Origin: Longimycelium tulufanense
GTDB lineage: Bacteria > Actinomycetota > Actinomycetes > Mycobacteriales > Pseudonocardiaceae
DNA: 64,000 bases
Reading direction: 5' to 3'
NCBI RefSeq assembly: GCF_014645795.1
Contig: NZ_BMMK01000004.1
Span: 122,914 to 186,913 of the forward strand
Shown here piece by piece: positions 7,977 through 17,198 of this stretch. A program made the position numbers and the translations under genes. The notes under the pieces were generated by a model that made no database searches, was not told the DNA's origin, and was given only the letters and a program-made list of their open reading frames with translations. Each line of letters begins with the position of its first letter. Positions within the stretch are counted from its first letter, which is position 1.

Positions 7977-9011
7977 ATGGACTGGCAGGATCTCCAGGCT
8001 TTCCATGCCGTGGCGGAGGAACTGAGCTTCACCAGGGCTGCGGAGCGGATGCGCCTGAGCCAGCCTTCGTTGAGCAGCCGGGTACGCCGGCTGGAACGGG
8101 TGCTGGGTGTGCAGCTGCTGTACCGCTCCTCCCGCGGGGTTGTCCTTTCCGCGCCAGGCCGGCGACTGTTGCGGTACGTGCACCGGCTGAACCACATGTG
8201 GTACCGCGCGGTGGCCGATGTGCGGACGAGCGAGCAACGGATGGTGTTGGCGACAACCATTCCCGAGCTCGCCTGTGTCGTCAGCGCGACCCAGGAGCGG
8301 TTTCCCCATCTGCGGCCGGAGTACGAGCTGCGCACCCCGGGGACGGCGTTGCCGTACGTCGGTCTCGGTGGGTATGACGCTGTTCAAGGCGCGGAGCGGT
8401 TGTTCGCCCAGCCGCCCGTACCGCTCGCCGTCGAGATCGAGACGATCGCGCACGAGCCGGTCTGGTTGCTGCTCGCGGACCGCCACCCGCTGGCGGGGCA
8501 GGCGGTGGTGCGGCTGGACCAGCTCGCCGGCGAGGCGTGGGTGGAGGCTTCGGAGTCGCGTGAGGAACTGGTGGGGATGTGCGCCCCGGCCGGTTTCACG
8601 CCGGACATCCGCTACTTGGGCGCCGGGCTGCACCTGCTGGAGGGCGTACGCAACGAGCTGGCGGTCTCGCTGGTACCGGCACACGTCGTCCCGCCGGAGG
8701 GCTGTGTTGTCCGGCCGCTGGACGCGGATGTGCGGCGTCACCTCTTCTACGCCGCGCACGTGGATGTGCCGCGCGAGATCGCGGTGTTCCAGCGCGACTT
8801 TCTCCGCGCGAGCTACCGGCGACTCGCATTTCGGAATCCTGGCTACCGGGAACTCATCGAGGCGGAGCCGGACCGGTTCCGCGCGCTTGCTCAGACACCT
8901 GAGCCGGTCGTGGGCCCGGATACGGGTAAGCACCGACAGGACCAGGCCGGCGAAGAGGGGAAGGTGGTCGTTCCTCCGGTCCCGCTGGAAGGTGCCAACG
9001 GCATCGGCTGA
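7977..9011 (+). CDS. LysR-family transcriptional regulator
   Basis: This 344-residue protein has an N-terminal LysR winged helix-turn-helix (DLQAFHAVAEELSFTRAAERM, then LSQPSLSSRVRRLERVLGVQLL) and a C-terminal periplasmic-binding-like effector domain (about 90-300). ATG 7977 puts the HTH at the very N-terminus, as is standard for the family; frames open upstream of it are not supported. The last 40 residues are polar and look like a disordered tail. It is divergent from the lanthipeptide precursor gene across a 696-bp gap, so it is the natural candidate for controlling that gene, though LysR proteins also act elsewhere. The effector is unknown. Confidence 0.88.
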   Translation: MDWQDLQAFHAVAEELSFTRAAERMRLSQPSLSSRVRRLERVLGVQLLYRSSRGVVLSAPGRRLLRYVHRLNHMWYRAVADVRTSEQRMVLATTIPELACVVSATQERFPHLRPEYELRTPGTALPYVGLGGYDAVQGAERLFAQPPVPLAVEIETIAHEPVWLLLADRHPLAGQAVVRLDQLAGEAWVEASESREELVGMCAPAGFTPDIRYLGAGLHLLEGVRNELAVSLVPAHVVPPEGCVVRPLDADVRRHLFYAAHVDVPREIAVFQRDFLRASYRRLAFRNPGYRELIEAEPDRFRALAQTPEPVVGPDTGKHRQDQAGEEGKVVVPPVPLEGANGIG

Positions 9012-9306
9012 CCAGGGGCACGGGCCGTGCGCGGCCCGGCTTGGCCGGGTGAGGTAACGACACGTTCGAACTGCAGACGCGGGGTGCTCCACCCGCGCCA
9101 CCCGTTACTCGCGGTGAGGGTGGGCTGTGGGAACACGTGGACTGCACACGCCGAATGCTGGACCACTGAGCGGCAGCCGCGCACCCCTTCGCCAGGAGGG
9201 CCAACGGTATACACCCGGTCCACGGCCAGCCTGGGGCCAGAAAGACCCGTCGTGCCCCGGTGGGGCGCTCTGTTGCCGCCCTTGTGCCCGTGCCGACAGC
9301 GAGTCG

Positions 9307-10236
9307 TCAGGTGCGCGGGTGGCGGAGGCCGGGATGGCCTGCGGGGAGGACACGCCGCAGCACCCACCAGCTCACCCCGAGACAGACCGCGACCAACGGC
9401 CAGCTCAGCGCCAACCGCGCGGCACCGAGGGCGATGACCGCGTCCGCCCACCACAGGGGTACGAACACCACGAGCCGCAGGACGTACTGGGCCACCCACA
9501 CCCAGCTCGCCCGCGAGTAGGCGCGGAGCAGATCCGGATCGCGTCGCCACCGCCCCCGCTGTCCCAGCACGGTCCCGACCACCACACCCAGCAGCGGCCA
9601 GCGGATGACGATGCTCGTGATCCACGCCAGTGCGCTCGCCGCGTTGGACGCGACCTGCACCAGGAAGAAGTCGGCGGCCCGGCCGGTCCGCAACGCGATC
9701 ACCGCGGCGACCGCGACGCCGAGCAGGCCCAGCAACACGGCTCGTGGCCGGTCACCGCGCCACAGCCGCCACCCGGCGACCCCGGCGCCCACGACGAGCG
9801 CGGTGGCCGCGCCCACCGGCACCGAGGAGCCGGCGAGCAGCCAGCCGAGCACGAACGCGACCGGAGGCAACGTGGCGTCGACGGCCGCGGTGCGGCCCCC
9901 GAGCAGGCTGGCCAGCGACTCCTGGCCGGCCGGCACCGGAGCTGCCTCGGCCGGCTCACCACCGGGTGCACGGCCCTGTTCCGGATGCCCATCACGCGGC
10001 GGTCCGCCCGAGTCCCCGCGCGCGGCGCCATCGTGATCGCGCGAACCATCGCGCCCGTCACCGCGCCCGGGGGCGGATCCCGCGAGCGCATCTCGCTGCC
10101 CGGGGCTCGACCCCGCAAGCAGGTCCTGCGGCTGCTGGCTCGACCCCGCGTGCGGATCTCGCGCGGGACGGCCCGAGCCGGCGAGCAGGTCCTGCCGGGG
10201 GTCGGTCGGTCGGTCCACGCCCCCAGCCTGCCCCAT
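9307..10236 (-). CDS. DUF3159 membrane protein with low-complexity N-terminus
   Basis: This protein of about 309 residues is predicted to be an inner-membrane protein. From about residue 105 it matches the DUF3159 family: SLASLLGGRTAAVDATLPPV, then five or six hydrophobic helices and the conserved RRDPDLLRAYSRASWVWVAQY stretch. The first 100 residues are a hydrophilic, Gly/Asp/Arg-rich segment with repeats around LAGS (DLLAGSGRPARD, DLLAGSSPGQRD, ALAGSAPGRGD). DUF3159 proteins have no established function. ATG 10236 was chosen; a GTG at 10254 is also possible. It is divergent from the ROK operon. Confidence 0.8.
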   Translation of the reverse strand: MGQAGGVDRPTDPRQDLLAGSGRPARDPHAGSSQQPQDLLAGSSPGQRDALAGSAPGRGDGRDGSRDHDGAARGDSGGPPRDGHPEQGRAPGGEPAEAAPVPAGQESLASLLGGRTAAVDATLPPVAFVLGWLLAGSSVPVGAATALVVGAGVAGWRLWRGDRPRAVLLGLLGVAVAAVIALRTGRAADFFLVQVASNAASALAWITSIVIRWPLLGVVVGTVLGQRGRWRRDPDLLRAYSRASWVWVAQYVLRLVVFVPLWWADAVIALGAARLALSWPLVAVCLGVSWWVLRRVLPAGHPGLRHPRT

Positions 10237-10355
10237 GCGCTGACCTGCGGGCACGGCCGCCCGGCGTTACCTCGATCGCATCCCGCCACCGGTCGGCTCG
10301 CTCGATCGGCCCCTTGACCCCGGGCGAGCGGCATCACTAGCTTCCCGAAAACCGT

Positions 10356-10370
10356 CTGGGAAGTTCCCAG
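10356..10370. promoter_or_regulatory. Palindromic operator candidate before the ROK gene
   Basis: The sequence CTGGGAAGTTCCCAG is a perfect palindrome with 7-bp arms and a central G, 24 bp upstream of the ROK regulator start. A further CTTCCC at 10341-10346 pairs with GGGAAG at 10358-10363. ROK repressors bind such inverted repeats, so autoregulation of the operon is likely but inferred. Confidence 0.5.
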
Positions 10371-10394
10371 ATCGGGGCGGGACCGGGGGGTGGG

Positions 10395-11654
10395 GTGCGC
10401 GCCGGGAGCCCACGCCTGCTGCGCGAGATCAACGATCGCGCCGCCCTCGAGGTCATGCTGCGCAGCGGGCCACTCACCAGGGCCGACCTGGAGGCGGCCA
10501 TCGGGCTGTCCAAGCCCGCCACCGCCCAACTCCTGACCCGCCTGGAAGGCGGGGGTTCGGTGGTGCGCAGCGGCCTCCGCGGTGGCAGCCGGGGCCCGCG
10601 CGCCCAGTTGTGGCGGGTGAACGGCGCACTCGCCCGGGTCGCCGCCGTGGACCTCACCACGGACGCCGCGGACATCGTGATCGCCGACCTCGCCGGCGAC
10701 ATCCTCGCCCAGCGCCGCGTCCCGATGCCGGCCGCCACCCCCGGCCCAGGACCCGACCCGACCAGCCCGGCCGAGCGGGAACCCGACCACCCCACGACTC
10801 CCACGGACACCGACGTGGTCGGCGCGTTCGTTGCCGCTCTGGAGTCCACACTGGCCGGTGCCGACTTACGGCCGACAGACCTTCGACGGGTGGTCGTGGG
10901 CGCGCAAGGCGCGATCGATCCGCATACCGGACACCTTCGGTACGCCCCGCACCTGCCGGCCTGGGCCGGGTTCGACGTATCGGGCCGGCTGACGGCCGCG
11001 CTCGGCGTCGAGGTCGTGGTGGACAACGACGTCAACCTGGTCGCGGTGGCCGAGATGACCGCGGGCCGAGCCAGCGCGGTGACCGACTTCGTGCTGGTGT
11101 GGCTCGGCACCGGCGTCGGGTCCGCGGTCGTGGTGAACCGGGCTTTGCTGCACGGGGCCCACGGTGGAGCGGGCGAGATCGATGCGATGTTGGTGCCGGA
11201 CCGGGCCGAGCGCGGCACCGGGGTCGACCGACGGGGTGTCCGCTTCGGCGACCTGCTCGGCGCAACGGAAGTGCTGCGACTGGCCCTGGCGCACAACATT
11301 TCGGCACCTTCGGCCGCGGTCGCGGTCACCCGTGCCCCATCCGTTGGCAAGGCCGGCCGGGATTTCCTTTCCGACCTCGCCCGCCGGATCGCCACCGGGG
11401 TGGCTGGTGCGGCCAGCCTGCTGGACCCCGATCTCGTCCTGCTGGCCGGCGACACCGGCCAGGCCGGTGGCCAACACCTGTGCCAGCTGGTGCAGGAGGA
11501 ACTCGGTCGCCTCGGCCTGCCCCGCACCCCGGTGGCGCCCGCCACGGTCACCGGAAACCCGGTCCGCACCGGGGCCTTGCACCGTGCCCTCACCGCCGCA
11601 CGCGAACAGGTCTTCGGCCTGACCGACACCGCTGTTCCGTCCGTCCGTCGCTAG
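10395..11654 (+). CDS. ROK-family transcriptional repressor
   Basis: This 419-residue protein combines an N-terminal winged helix (SPRLLREINDRAALEVMLRS, LTRADLEAAIGLSKPATAQLL) with a ROK sugar-kinase-like domain. The latter contains GAQGAIDPHTGHLRYAPHLP, a VDNDVNLVAVAEM block, LGTGVGSAVVVN and HGAHGGAGEID. The usual CXCGXXGCXE zinc motif of ROK kinases is absent (the region reads VPDRAERGTG), consistent with a regulator. A Pro-rich linker lies at about 110-140. ROK regulators sense sugars and control the adjacent transport operon; here the gene is first in a run of six that all read plus with gaps under 15 bp or overlaps. A palindromic operator candidate precedes it. Confidence 0.88.
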   Translation: MRAGSPRLLREINDRAALEVMLRSGPLTRADLEAAIGLSKPATAQLLTRLEGGGSVVRSGLRGGSRGPRAQLWRVNGALARVAAVDLTTDAADIVIADLAGDILAQRRVPMPAATPGPGPDPTSPAEREPDHPTTPTDTDVVGAFVAALESTLAGADLRPTDLRRVVVGAQGAIDPHTGHLRYAPHLPAWAGFDVSGRLTAALGVEVVVDNDVNLVAVAEMTAGRASAVTDFVLVWLGTGVGSAVVVNRALLHGAHGGAGEIDAMLVPDRAERGTGVDRRGVRFGDLLGATEVLRLALAHNISAPSAAVAVTRAPSVGKAGRDFLSDLARRIATGVAGAASLLDPDLVLLAGDTGQAGGQHLCQLVQEELGRLGLPRTPVAPATVTGNPVRTGALHRALTAAREQVFGLTDTAVPSVRR

Positions 11655-11668
11655 TTCCGGGAGGACCC

Positions 11669-13012
11669 ATGGGCTCGTCCTGCCGTCCCCGACACTTATC
11701 CATACTTATGGCCACATTGGTCACTGGCCTGATCGGCACGGCCTGCACCACCGGTGGTGGTGTTACGACGCAACCGGCGCCCGCGCCGGCTCCCGACGAG
11801 CAGGTGACGGTCTCGGTCTGGAGCAACTTCGCCCACCGGGAGCTGAACGGGCTCAACAAGGTGCTCGACGGCTTCCGCGCCAAGCATCCGAACTTCACCG
11901 TCGAAAGCCAGGGCAGCCAGGACGACGACAAGATCACCCAGGCGATTCGTGGCGGCAACCCGCCGGATGTCGCCATCTCCTTCGCCACGGACTTCCTCGG
12001 TCAGTTCTGCTCCTCGGGAGCGTGGCAGGACCTCGGCCCCTACCTGGAGCGGGACGCGGTGGACCTGGACCAGATCCCGGACGCGGTCCGGGACTACACG
12101 CAGTACAAGGGCGTCCGGTGCGCGATGCCGTTGCTGGCCGACGTCTACGGGCTCTACTACAACAAGGAACTGTTCGACCGGGCGGGCATCAGCGGTCCGC
12201 CGAAAACCCTCTCCGAGCTGAGGGAGATGGCGGAGCGGCTCACCGAGTTCAACCCGGACGGATCCATCAGGGTCGCCGGGTTCGTCCCGGACCTCAAGTT
12301 CTACAACCACCGACCACAGATGCTCGCCCCGCACTGGGGTGCGCACTGGCAGCGGGCGGACGGCACCTCGGGGCTGTCCGCCGACCCGGCGTGGCGGGAG
12401 TTCTTCACCTGGCACAAGGAGCTGGTCGACTTCTACGGCAGGCAGCGACTCAGCCAGTTCCTGGCCTCGGCCGGTCAGCAGTACTCGGCGGACAACGCCT
12501 TCCAGCAGGGCAAGGTCGCGATGATGATCGACGGCGAGTACCGCACCGCGTTCATCGACGAGTTCACCCCGGACCTGCCTTACGGCACCGCGCCGTTCCC
12601 CGTTGCCGACGACCAGCCCGACCGCTACGGCACCGGGTACACCACCGGAACCATCATCGGTATCCCACGAGGGGCAAAGAATCCGGGAGCGGCCTGGGAG
12701 CTGGTCTCCTACCTCACCACGGACACCGATGCGTTGGTGGAACTGGCCAACTCGATCAAGAACGTTCCCACCACGAAGTCGGCGTTGACCAGCCCGAAGC
12801 TGTCGGTGGACGAGAACTTCCGGACTTTTCTGGAGATCTTCGCCCACCCGCGGCTGGTCTCCTCCCCGGCCAGCCCGAACGGTGGAGCTTACGTGAAGTT
12901 CACCGAGGATTTCGCGACCCGATACCTCAGCGGCGAGGTATCGGACCTGGACGAGGGACTCCGCAAGCTCGACGAACAGATCAACGCGCACAACGAGCTG
13001 AGCGGCAACTGA
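11669..13012 (+). CDS. Sugar ABC transporter substrate-binding lipoprotein
   Basis: This 447-residue protein has a signal peptide with a hydrophobic core (ILMATLVTGLIGTAC) and a lipobox-like Cys at about residue 26. A Pro/Ala-rich linker and a family 1 solute-binding fold follow: VTVSVWSNFAHRELNGLNKVL, GGNPPDVAISF, YGLYYNKELFDRAGI. The fold is typical of MalE-like binding proteins for oligosaccharides. ATG 11669 has GGGAGG upstream and lies 14 bp past the ROK stop. The operon also holds two permeases, a GH4 glycosidase and a kinase, so the ligand is probably a disaccharide or short oligosaccharide, perhaps a beta-linked glucoside or amino-sugar dimer. Confidence 0.9.
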   Translation: MGSSCRPRHLSILMATLVTGLIGTACTTGGGVTTQPAPAPAPDEQVTVSVWSNFAHRELNGLNKVLDGFRAKHPNFTVESQGSQDDDKITQAIRGGNPPDVAISFATDFLGQFCSSGAWQDLGPYLERDAVDLDQIPDAVRDYTQYKGVRCAMPLLADVYGLYYNKELFDRAGISGPPKTLSELREMAERLTEFNPDGSIRVAGFVPDLKFYNHRPQMLAPHWGAHWQRADGTSGLSADPAWREFFTWHKELVDFYGRQRLSQFLASAGQQYSADNAFQQGKVAMMIDGEYRTAFIDEFTPDLPYGTAPFPVADDQPDRYGTGYTTGTIIGIPRGAKNPGAAWELVSYLTTDTDALVELANSIKNVPTTKSALTSPKLSVDENFRTFLEIFAHPRLVSSPASPNGGAYVKFTEDFATRYLSGEVSDLDEGLRKLDEQINAHNELSGN

Positions 13013-13022
13013 GGTCGGCCCG

Positions 13023-14015
13023 ATGACCGCCACCCTGGAGCGCCCCGCCGCCGCCCGCCGGGTCGGAGCCGGGACCGGGCCGGGGCGAAGGAGGCTGCGG
13101 AACCGGTTGACGGTGCTGGCCTTCGTCGCCCCTGCCATCATCGGCTTCCTCGTGTTCTTCGGTTACCCGCTGCTCGCAACGATCTTCTTCTCGTTTACCC
13201 GGGCCGATGGCCTCAATCCTCCGGTGTGGGTCGGATTACGGAACTACGTCCACCTGTTCGTCAACGATCCGGTAGGGCGCACCGCCGCACTCAACACGCT
13301 GTGGCTGGCACTGGTGCTGACCCTGCTGCGGGTGGTGTTCGCTCTGGGGACGGCATCGGTACTCGTCCGGGTGCGCACCGGGGTGGGCTTCTTCCGAACG
13401 TTGTTCTACCTGCCGTCACTGGCACCACCCGTCGCGGCGACGCTGGCCTTCGTGTTCCTGTTCAACCCCGGTACCGGCCCGGTGAACACCGCACTGCGTT
13501 GGCTCGGTGTGGACTCCCCACCGGGGTGGTTCACCGACCCGACGTGGGCGAAACCGTCGCTGACCCTGCTGATGCTGTGGGTTTCGGGCGAGCTGATGAT
13601 CATCATGCTGGCGGCGTTGCTCGATGTGCCGGTGGAACTGCACGAGGCGGCCGCGCTGGACGGCGCCGGTCCGTTACGTCGGTTCTGGCACGTGACGTTG
13701 CCCTCGATCTCGCCCGTGCTGTTGTTCGGTGTGGTGAACTCGGTGATCCTCGCCCTGCAGTTCTTCACCCAGGCGATGGTGGCGTCCGCGGTCGCCGCCG
13801 GCTCCGCCGACGTGGTGGGCAACAGCAAGACCCTCGGCTACCCGGGCAACGCCACGATGACCTTCCCGATCTGGCTCTACCAGCAAGGTTTCCGTCAGTT
13901 CAACATGGGCTACGCCGCGGCGATGTGCGTGCTGCTGTTCCTGGTGTCCTTCGCGGGTACGGCCGTCCTTATTCGACAGATGCGGAACACGTCGGGCTTG
14001 GGGGAGGCACGATGA
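13023..14015 (+). CDS. Sugar ABC transporter permease (MalF-type)
   Basis: This 330-residue inner-membrane protein has about six helices; the first follows a basic cytoplasmic segment (LTVLAFVAPAIIGFLVFFGY). The cytoplasmic EAA loop that contacts the ATPase reads EAAALDGAGPLRRFWHVTLP at about residues 205-225. It pairs with the next gene, whose start overlaps its stop by ATGA. No ATPase is encoded in this operon, so energy probably comes from a shared MsiK-type ATPase such as the one at 57825-58940. Confidence 0.92.
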   Translation: MTATLERPAAARRVGAGTGPGRRRLRNRLTVLAFVAPAIIGFLVFFGYPLLATIFFSFTRADGLNPPVWVGLRNYVHLFVNDPVGRTAALNTLWLALVLTLLRVVFALGTASVLVRVRTGVGFFRTLFYLPSLAPPVAATLAFVFLFNPGTGPVNTALRWLGVDSPPGWFTDPTWAKPSLTLLMLWVSGELMIIMLAALLDVPVELHEAAALDGAGPLRRFWHVTLPSISPVLLFGVVNSVILALQFFTQAMVASAVAAGSADVVGNSKTLGYPGNATMTFPIWLYQQGFRQFNMGYAAAMCVLLFLVSFAGTAVLIRQMRNTSGLGEAR

Positions 14016-14890
14016 CGGCCGTACTGCCAAGGCGACGGCCGGCGGCTGCGTACCGGCGTGCTCGTGGCTCCACCGGGTTCCTCGAATGGGTTGCGATACA
14101 CAGCATCGCGCTTGCCCTGGGCCTGATGTTCTTGCTACCGCTCGTGTTCGTGTGCCTCACAGCGGTGATGTCTGACCGCCAGGCGTTGACTGCTGAGCTT
14201 TGGCCGCGACAATGGCAGTGGGCCAACTTCGTGACAGTCTTCGAGAAGGCCCCGCTACTGACCTATCTCGGCAACTCACTTCTGTACTCGGGGGTGGCGA
14301 CCGCCGGGATGCTGGTGTCCAGCGTCCCCGCGGCCTATGCCCTGGCCAGGTTGCGCTGGCGCGGGCGCAACCTGGCCTTCCTCGCCGTGGTGGCGGCGAT
14401 GATGCTGCCGCCGCAGGTCGTCGCCGTGCCGCTGTACCTGCTCTGGGCGCGACTGGACCTCACCGGGACGGTGTGGCCGCTGGTCATCCCCTACCTGTTG
14501 GGTGATTTCTTCAGCATCTTCCTGCTTCGCCAGTTCTTCTTGACCATCCCGCGGGACTACGTAGACGCCGCCCGGGCCGACGGCTGTTCCGAGGCCGGCG
14601 TGCTGCTGCGGGTCATCGTGCCGATGGCACGGCCGGGCATCGCGGCCGCCGCCCTGTTCAGCTTCCTCTACACCTGGAACGACTACTTCGGACCGTTGCT
14701 CTACACCGCCGAACGCCCGGAGAGCTGGACGCTGTCGGTGGCACTGGCCTCGTTCCGCGGGATGCACCGGGTCGAGTGGAATCTCACCATGGCGGCTACC
14801 GTGCTGGTCATGCTGCCGGCGCTGGTGTTGTTCCTGGTCGCCCAGAAGACGTTCGTCAAAGGGATCACGTTCACCGGAGTCAAGGGATAG
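14012..14890 (+). CDS. Sugar ABC transporter permease (MalG-type)
   Basis: This 292-residue inner-membrane protein is the second permease of the importer. It has an N-terminal basic tail, six helices and the EAA loop DAARADGCSEAGVLLRVIVP at about 185-205, and ends in the typical VKGITFTGVKG, close to the MalG consensus ending. The start overlaps the previous stop by ATGA, so the two permeases should be made in equal amounts. The GH4 gene begins 2 bp after its stop. Confidence 0.92.
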   Translation: MTAVLPRRRPAAAYRRARGSTGFLEWVAIHSIALALGLMFLLPLVFVCLTAVMSDRQALTAELWPRQWQWANFVTVFEKAPLLTYLGNSLLYSGVATAGMLVSSVPAAYALARLRWRGRNLAFLAVVAAMMLPPQVVAVPLYLLWARLDLTGTVWPLVIPYLLGDFFSIFLLRQFFLTIPRDYVDAARADGCSEAGVLLRVIVPMARPGIAAAALFSFLYTWNDYFGPLLYTAERPESWTLSVALASFRGMHRVEWNLTMAATVLVMLPALVLFLVAQKTFVKGITFTGVKG

Positions 14891-14892
14891 GC

Positions 14893-16167
14893 ATGAAGCT
14901 CACCGTCGTCGGAGGCGGTTCCACGTACACCCCCGAACTGGTCGACGGCATCGCGCGGCACGCGGGCGAGGTCGCGGTCTCCGAGATCGTCCTGGTAGAT
15001 CCGGACGAGTCACGGCTGGCCGTGGTGGGGCCGTTCTGCCAGCGGATGCTCGCCGCGGCCGACCATCCCGCCGTGGTGCGCACCACCACGGACCTCGAGC
15101 ATGGTGCGGCGGAGGCGACCGCCGTCCTGTTGCAGCTCAGGGTGGGTGGACAGGACGCCCGCCGGGCCGATGAGACGTTCCCGCTGGCTTGCGGCTGCGT
15201 CGGCCAGGAAACCACCGGTGCGGGTGGGTTGGCCAAGGCGTTGCGCACGGTGCCGGTGGTGCTCGACATCGCCGACCGGGTGCGTCGGGTGGCCGGCGAC
15301 AACGTGTGGTTGGTCAACTTCACCAACCCGGTGGGGATCGTGACCCGCGCCCTGCTCAGCGCGGGACACCAGGCGGTTGGGTTGTGCAACGTGGCGATCG
15401 GGTTCCGGCGCTGGTTCGCCGAGCTGCTGGGGGTCGCGCCGGAGAACGTCTTTCCCGAACACGTCGGCCTCAACCACCTGAGCTGGGAACGCGGCGTGCT
15501 CATCAAGGGTCCGAACGCCGTTGCCGACGTGCTTCCCGCGTTGCTCACCGAACGTGCCGACGAGCTGGGGGCACGGGTGGGGTTGCCGGGCGCGTTGTTG
15601 CGGCGGCTCGGCGCGGTTCCCTCGTACTACCTGCGGTACTTCTACGCGCACGACGAGGTTGTGGCGGAGCAACGAACCTCGCCGCCGCGCGCCGACACAG
15701 TGTCCGATGTCGAGCGTCAGCTGATGGCGATCTACTCCGATCCGGGCATGTCGAGCAAACCCGAGTTGCTCTCCCAGCGCGGTGGTGCCCACTACTCGGA
15801 CGCCGCGGTCGAGCTGGTGAGCTCGCTGGTGAACGGTGGCGGCGGCATCCAGGCCGTGAACGTACGCAACGGCCGCACGCTGCCCTTTCTCCCCGAGGAC
15901 GCGGTGATCGAGGTGCCGTCCACGGTGGACACCGGCGGCGCCGTGCCCGCCACGGTCCGCCCCCTACCGCCCGTTATGTCCGGTTTGGTGGCGCACGTGA
16001 CCGCCTACGAGTTCCTGGCGCTGGAGGCGGCCACGCTCGGTGGCCGCGAGCGGGTGACGGACGCCCTGCTGGCCCACCCGCTCGTGGGACAACACGATCT
16101 CGCCGAGCGACTTACCGACGAGTTGCTGGCGCGAAACGCCGATTTCCTGCCGTGGGCGAAGGCATGA
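14893..16167 (+). CDS. GH4 family glycosidase (6-phospho-beta-glucosidase-like)
   Basis: This 424-residue protein belongs to glycoside hydrolase family 4, whose members use NAD+ and a divalent metal and open the glycosidic bond by oxidation at C3. The dinucleotide fold is at the N-terminus (VGGGSTYTPELVDGI). The family CNVAIG motif supplies the metal-binding Cys (about residue 165), and GLNHLSWERG supplies the metal-binding His (about 195). Close relatives are annotated 6-phospho-beta-glucosidases (LicH/CelF). Those normally act on PTS products, but here an ABC importer brings in unphosphorylated sugar and a kinase gene follows with an ATGA overlap. Either that kinase phosphorylates the disaccharide first, or this enzyme acts on an unphosphorylated substrate. 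Confidence 0.88.
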   Translation: MKLTVVGGGSTYTPELVDGIARHAGEVAVSEIVLVDPDESRLAVVGPFCQRMLAAADHPAVVRTTTDLEHGAAEATAVLLQLRVGGQDARRADETFPLACGCVGQETTGAGGLAKALRTVPVVLDIADRVRRVAGDNVWLVNFTNPVGIVTRALLSAGHQAVGLCNVAIGFRRWFAELLGVAPENVFPEHVGLNHLSWERGVLIKGPNAVADVLPALLTERADELGARVGLPGALLRRLGAVPSYYLRYFYAHDEVVAEQRTSPPRADTVSDVERQLMAIYSDPGMSSKPELLSQRGGAHYSDAAVELVSSLVNGGGGIQAVNVRNGRTLPFLPEDAVIEVPSTVDTGGAVPATVRPLPPVMSGLVAHVTAYEFLALEAATLGGRERVTDALLAHPLVGQHDLAERLTDELLARNADFLPWAKA

Positions 16168-17189
16168 CCGAACCGGTTGCCGCCGTGCTGGCGATCGACG
16201 GCGGCAACAGCAAAACGGACGTACTCCTTGTCGACGCCGATGGCACGATCCTGGCGAGTCTCCGGGGCCCCGGCGCCTCCCCGCAGGCCGTTGGGCTGGA
16301 AGCCAGCATGCGTGCCTTCGACGACATGGTTCGGCGTACCGCCAGGGATGCCCGGCTCCCACCGGGAAAACCACTCGCCCGGCACACGGCCGCCTACCTC
16401 GCCGGAGCGGACCTGCCCCGTGAGGAGGAGATGCTGCAGCGGGCCGTTGCCGAGCAGGGTTGGTCGCACTCCACTGTGGTCGGAAACGACACGTTCGCCG
16501 TGCTTCGGGCCGGAACACCGGACGGTGTCGGGGTGGCCGTGGTGTGTGGTGCCGGAATCAACTGCGTGGGGGTGGCTCCGGACGGACAGATCTCCCGGTT
16601 TCCCTCGGTAGGACGGATTTCCGGAGACTGGGGTGCCGGCGAGTTCCTCGCCACCGAGATGATCTGGTGGGCGATGCGGGCCGCTGACGGCAGGGGACCG
16701 GACACCGCCCTTCTCCCGGCCGTCCTGGACCACTTCCGGGCGGCTTCGGCACCCGAGCTCGTGGAACGCCTGCACTTCGGGGAGGTTCCGCCGGACCACC
16801 TGGGTGCCCTCACCCCGATTCTGTTCCAGGTGGCCGAGGGCAGCGACGAGGTGGCGCTCCGGCTCGTCGAGCGGCTCGCCGAGGAGGTGGCGTTGCTCGC
16901 CACGGTCAGCCTGCGCCGCCTCGACCTGCTCACCGAGGCGGTTCCGGTGGTGTTGGGGGGCGGGGTTGCCGTCGGCGCGGGGCCACTGCTCTGGGAGCGC
17001 GTCAGGCAACTGTGCACCACGGCCGCACCGCGCTGTGAGGTGCGTGTCGTGGACGTTCCCCCGGTGGTCGGGGCTGCCCTCTACGGATTGGACGCGATCG
17101 GCGCCGAGCCAGCCGCTGAGCAGCGGCTGAGGTCGGCCGGACGAGCACTCCTGGGCGGCATCGCGGAGCGGATGGACGACCCACGCTGA
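16164..17189 (+). CDS. BadF/BadG-type sugar kinase of the importer operon
   Basis: This 341-residue cytoplasmic protein has the ASKHA fold: AIDGGNSKTDVLLVDADG (phosphate-1 loop), VVCGAGINCVGV, SGDWGAGEFLATE, and VVLGGGVAVGAG near the C-terminus. It belongs with N-acetylglucosamine-kinase-like BadF proteins. It overlaps the GH4 stop by ATGA and ends the operon; a bidirectional hairpin follows. Its job could be to phosphorylate the imported disaccharide for the GH4 enzyme, or the monosaccharide released from it. The substrate is not readable from the sequence. Confidence 0.87.
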   Translation: MTEPVAAVLAIDGGNSKTDVLLVDADGTILASLRGPGASPQAVGLEASMRAFDDMVRRTARDARLPPGKPLARHTAAYLAGADLPREEEMLQRAVAEQGWSHSTVVGNDTFAVLRAGTPDGVGVAVVCGAGINCVGVAPDGQISRFPSVGRISGDWGAGEFLATEMIWWAMRAADGRGPDTALLPAVLDHFRAASAPELVERLHFGEVPPDHLGALTPILFQVAEGSDEVALRLVERLAEEVALLATVSLRRLDLLTEAVPVVLGGGVAVGAGPLLWERVRQLCTTAAPRCEVRVVDVPPVVGAALYGLDAIGAEPAAEQRLRSAGRALLGGIAERMDDPR

Positions 17190-17198
17190 GCGGCGCGG

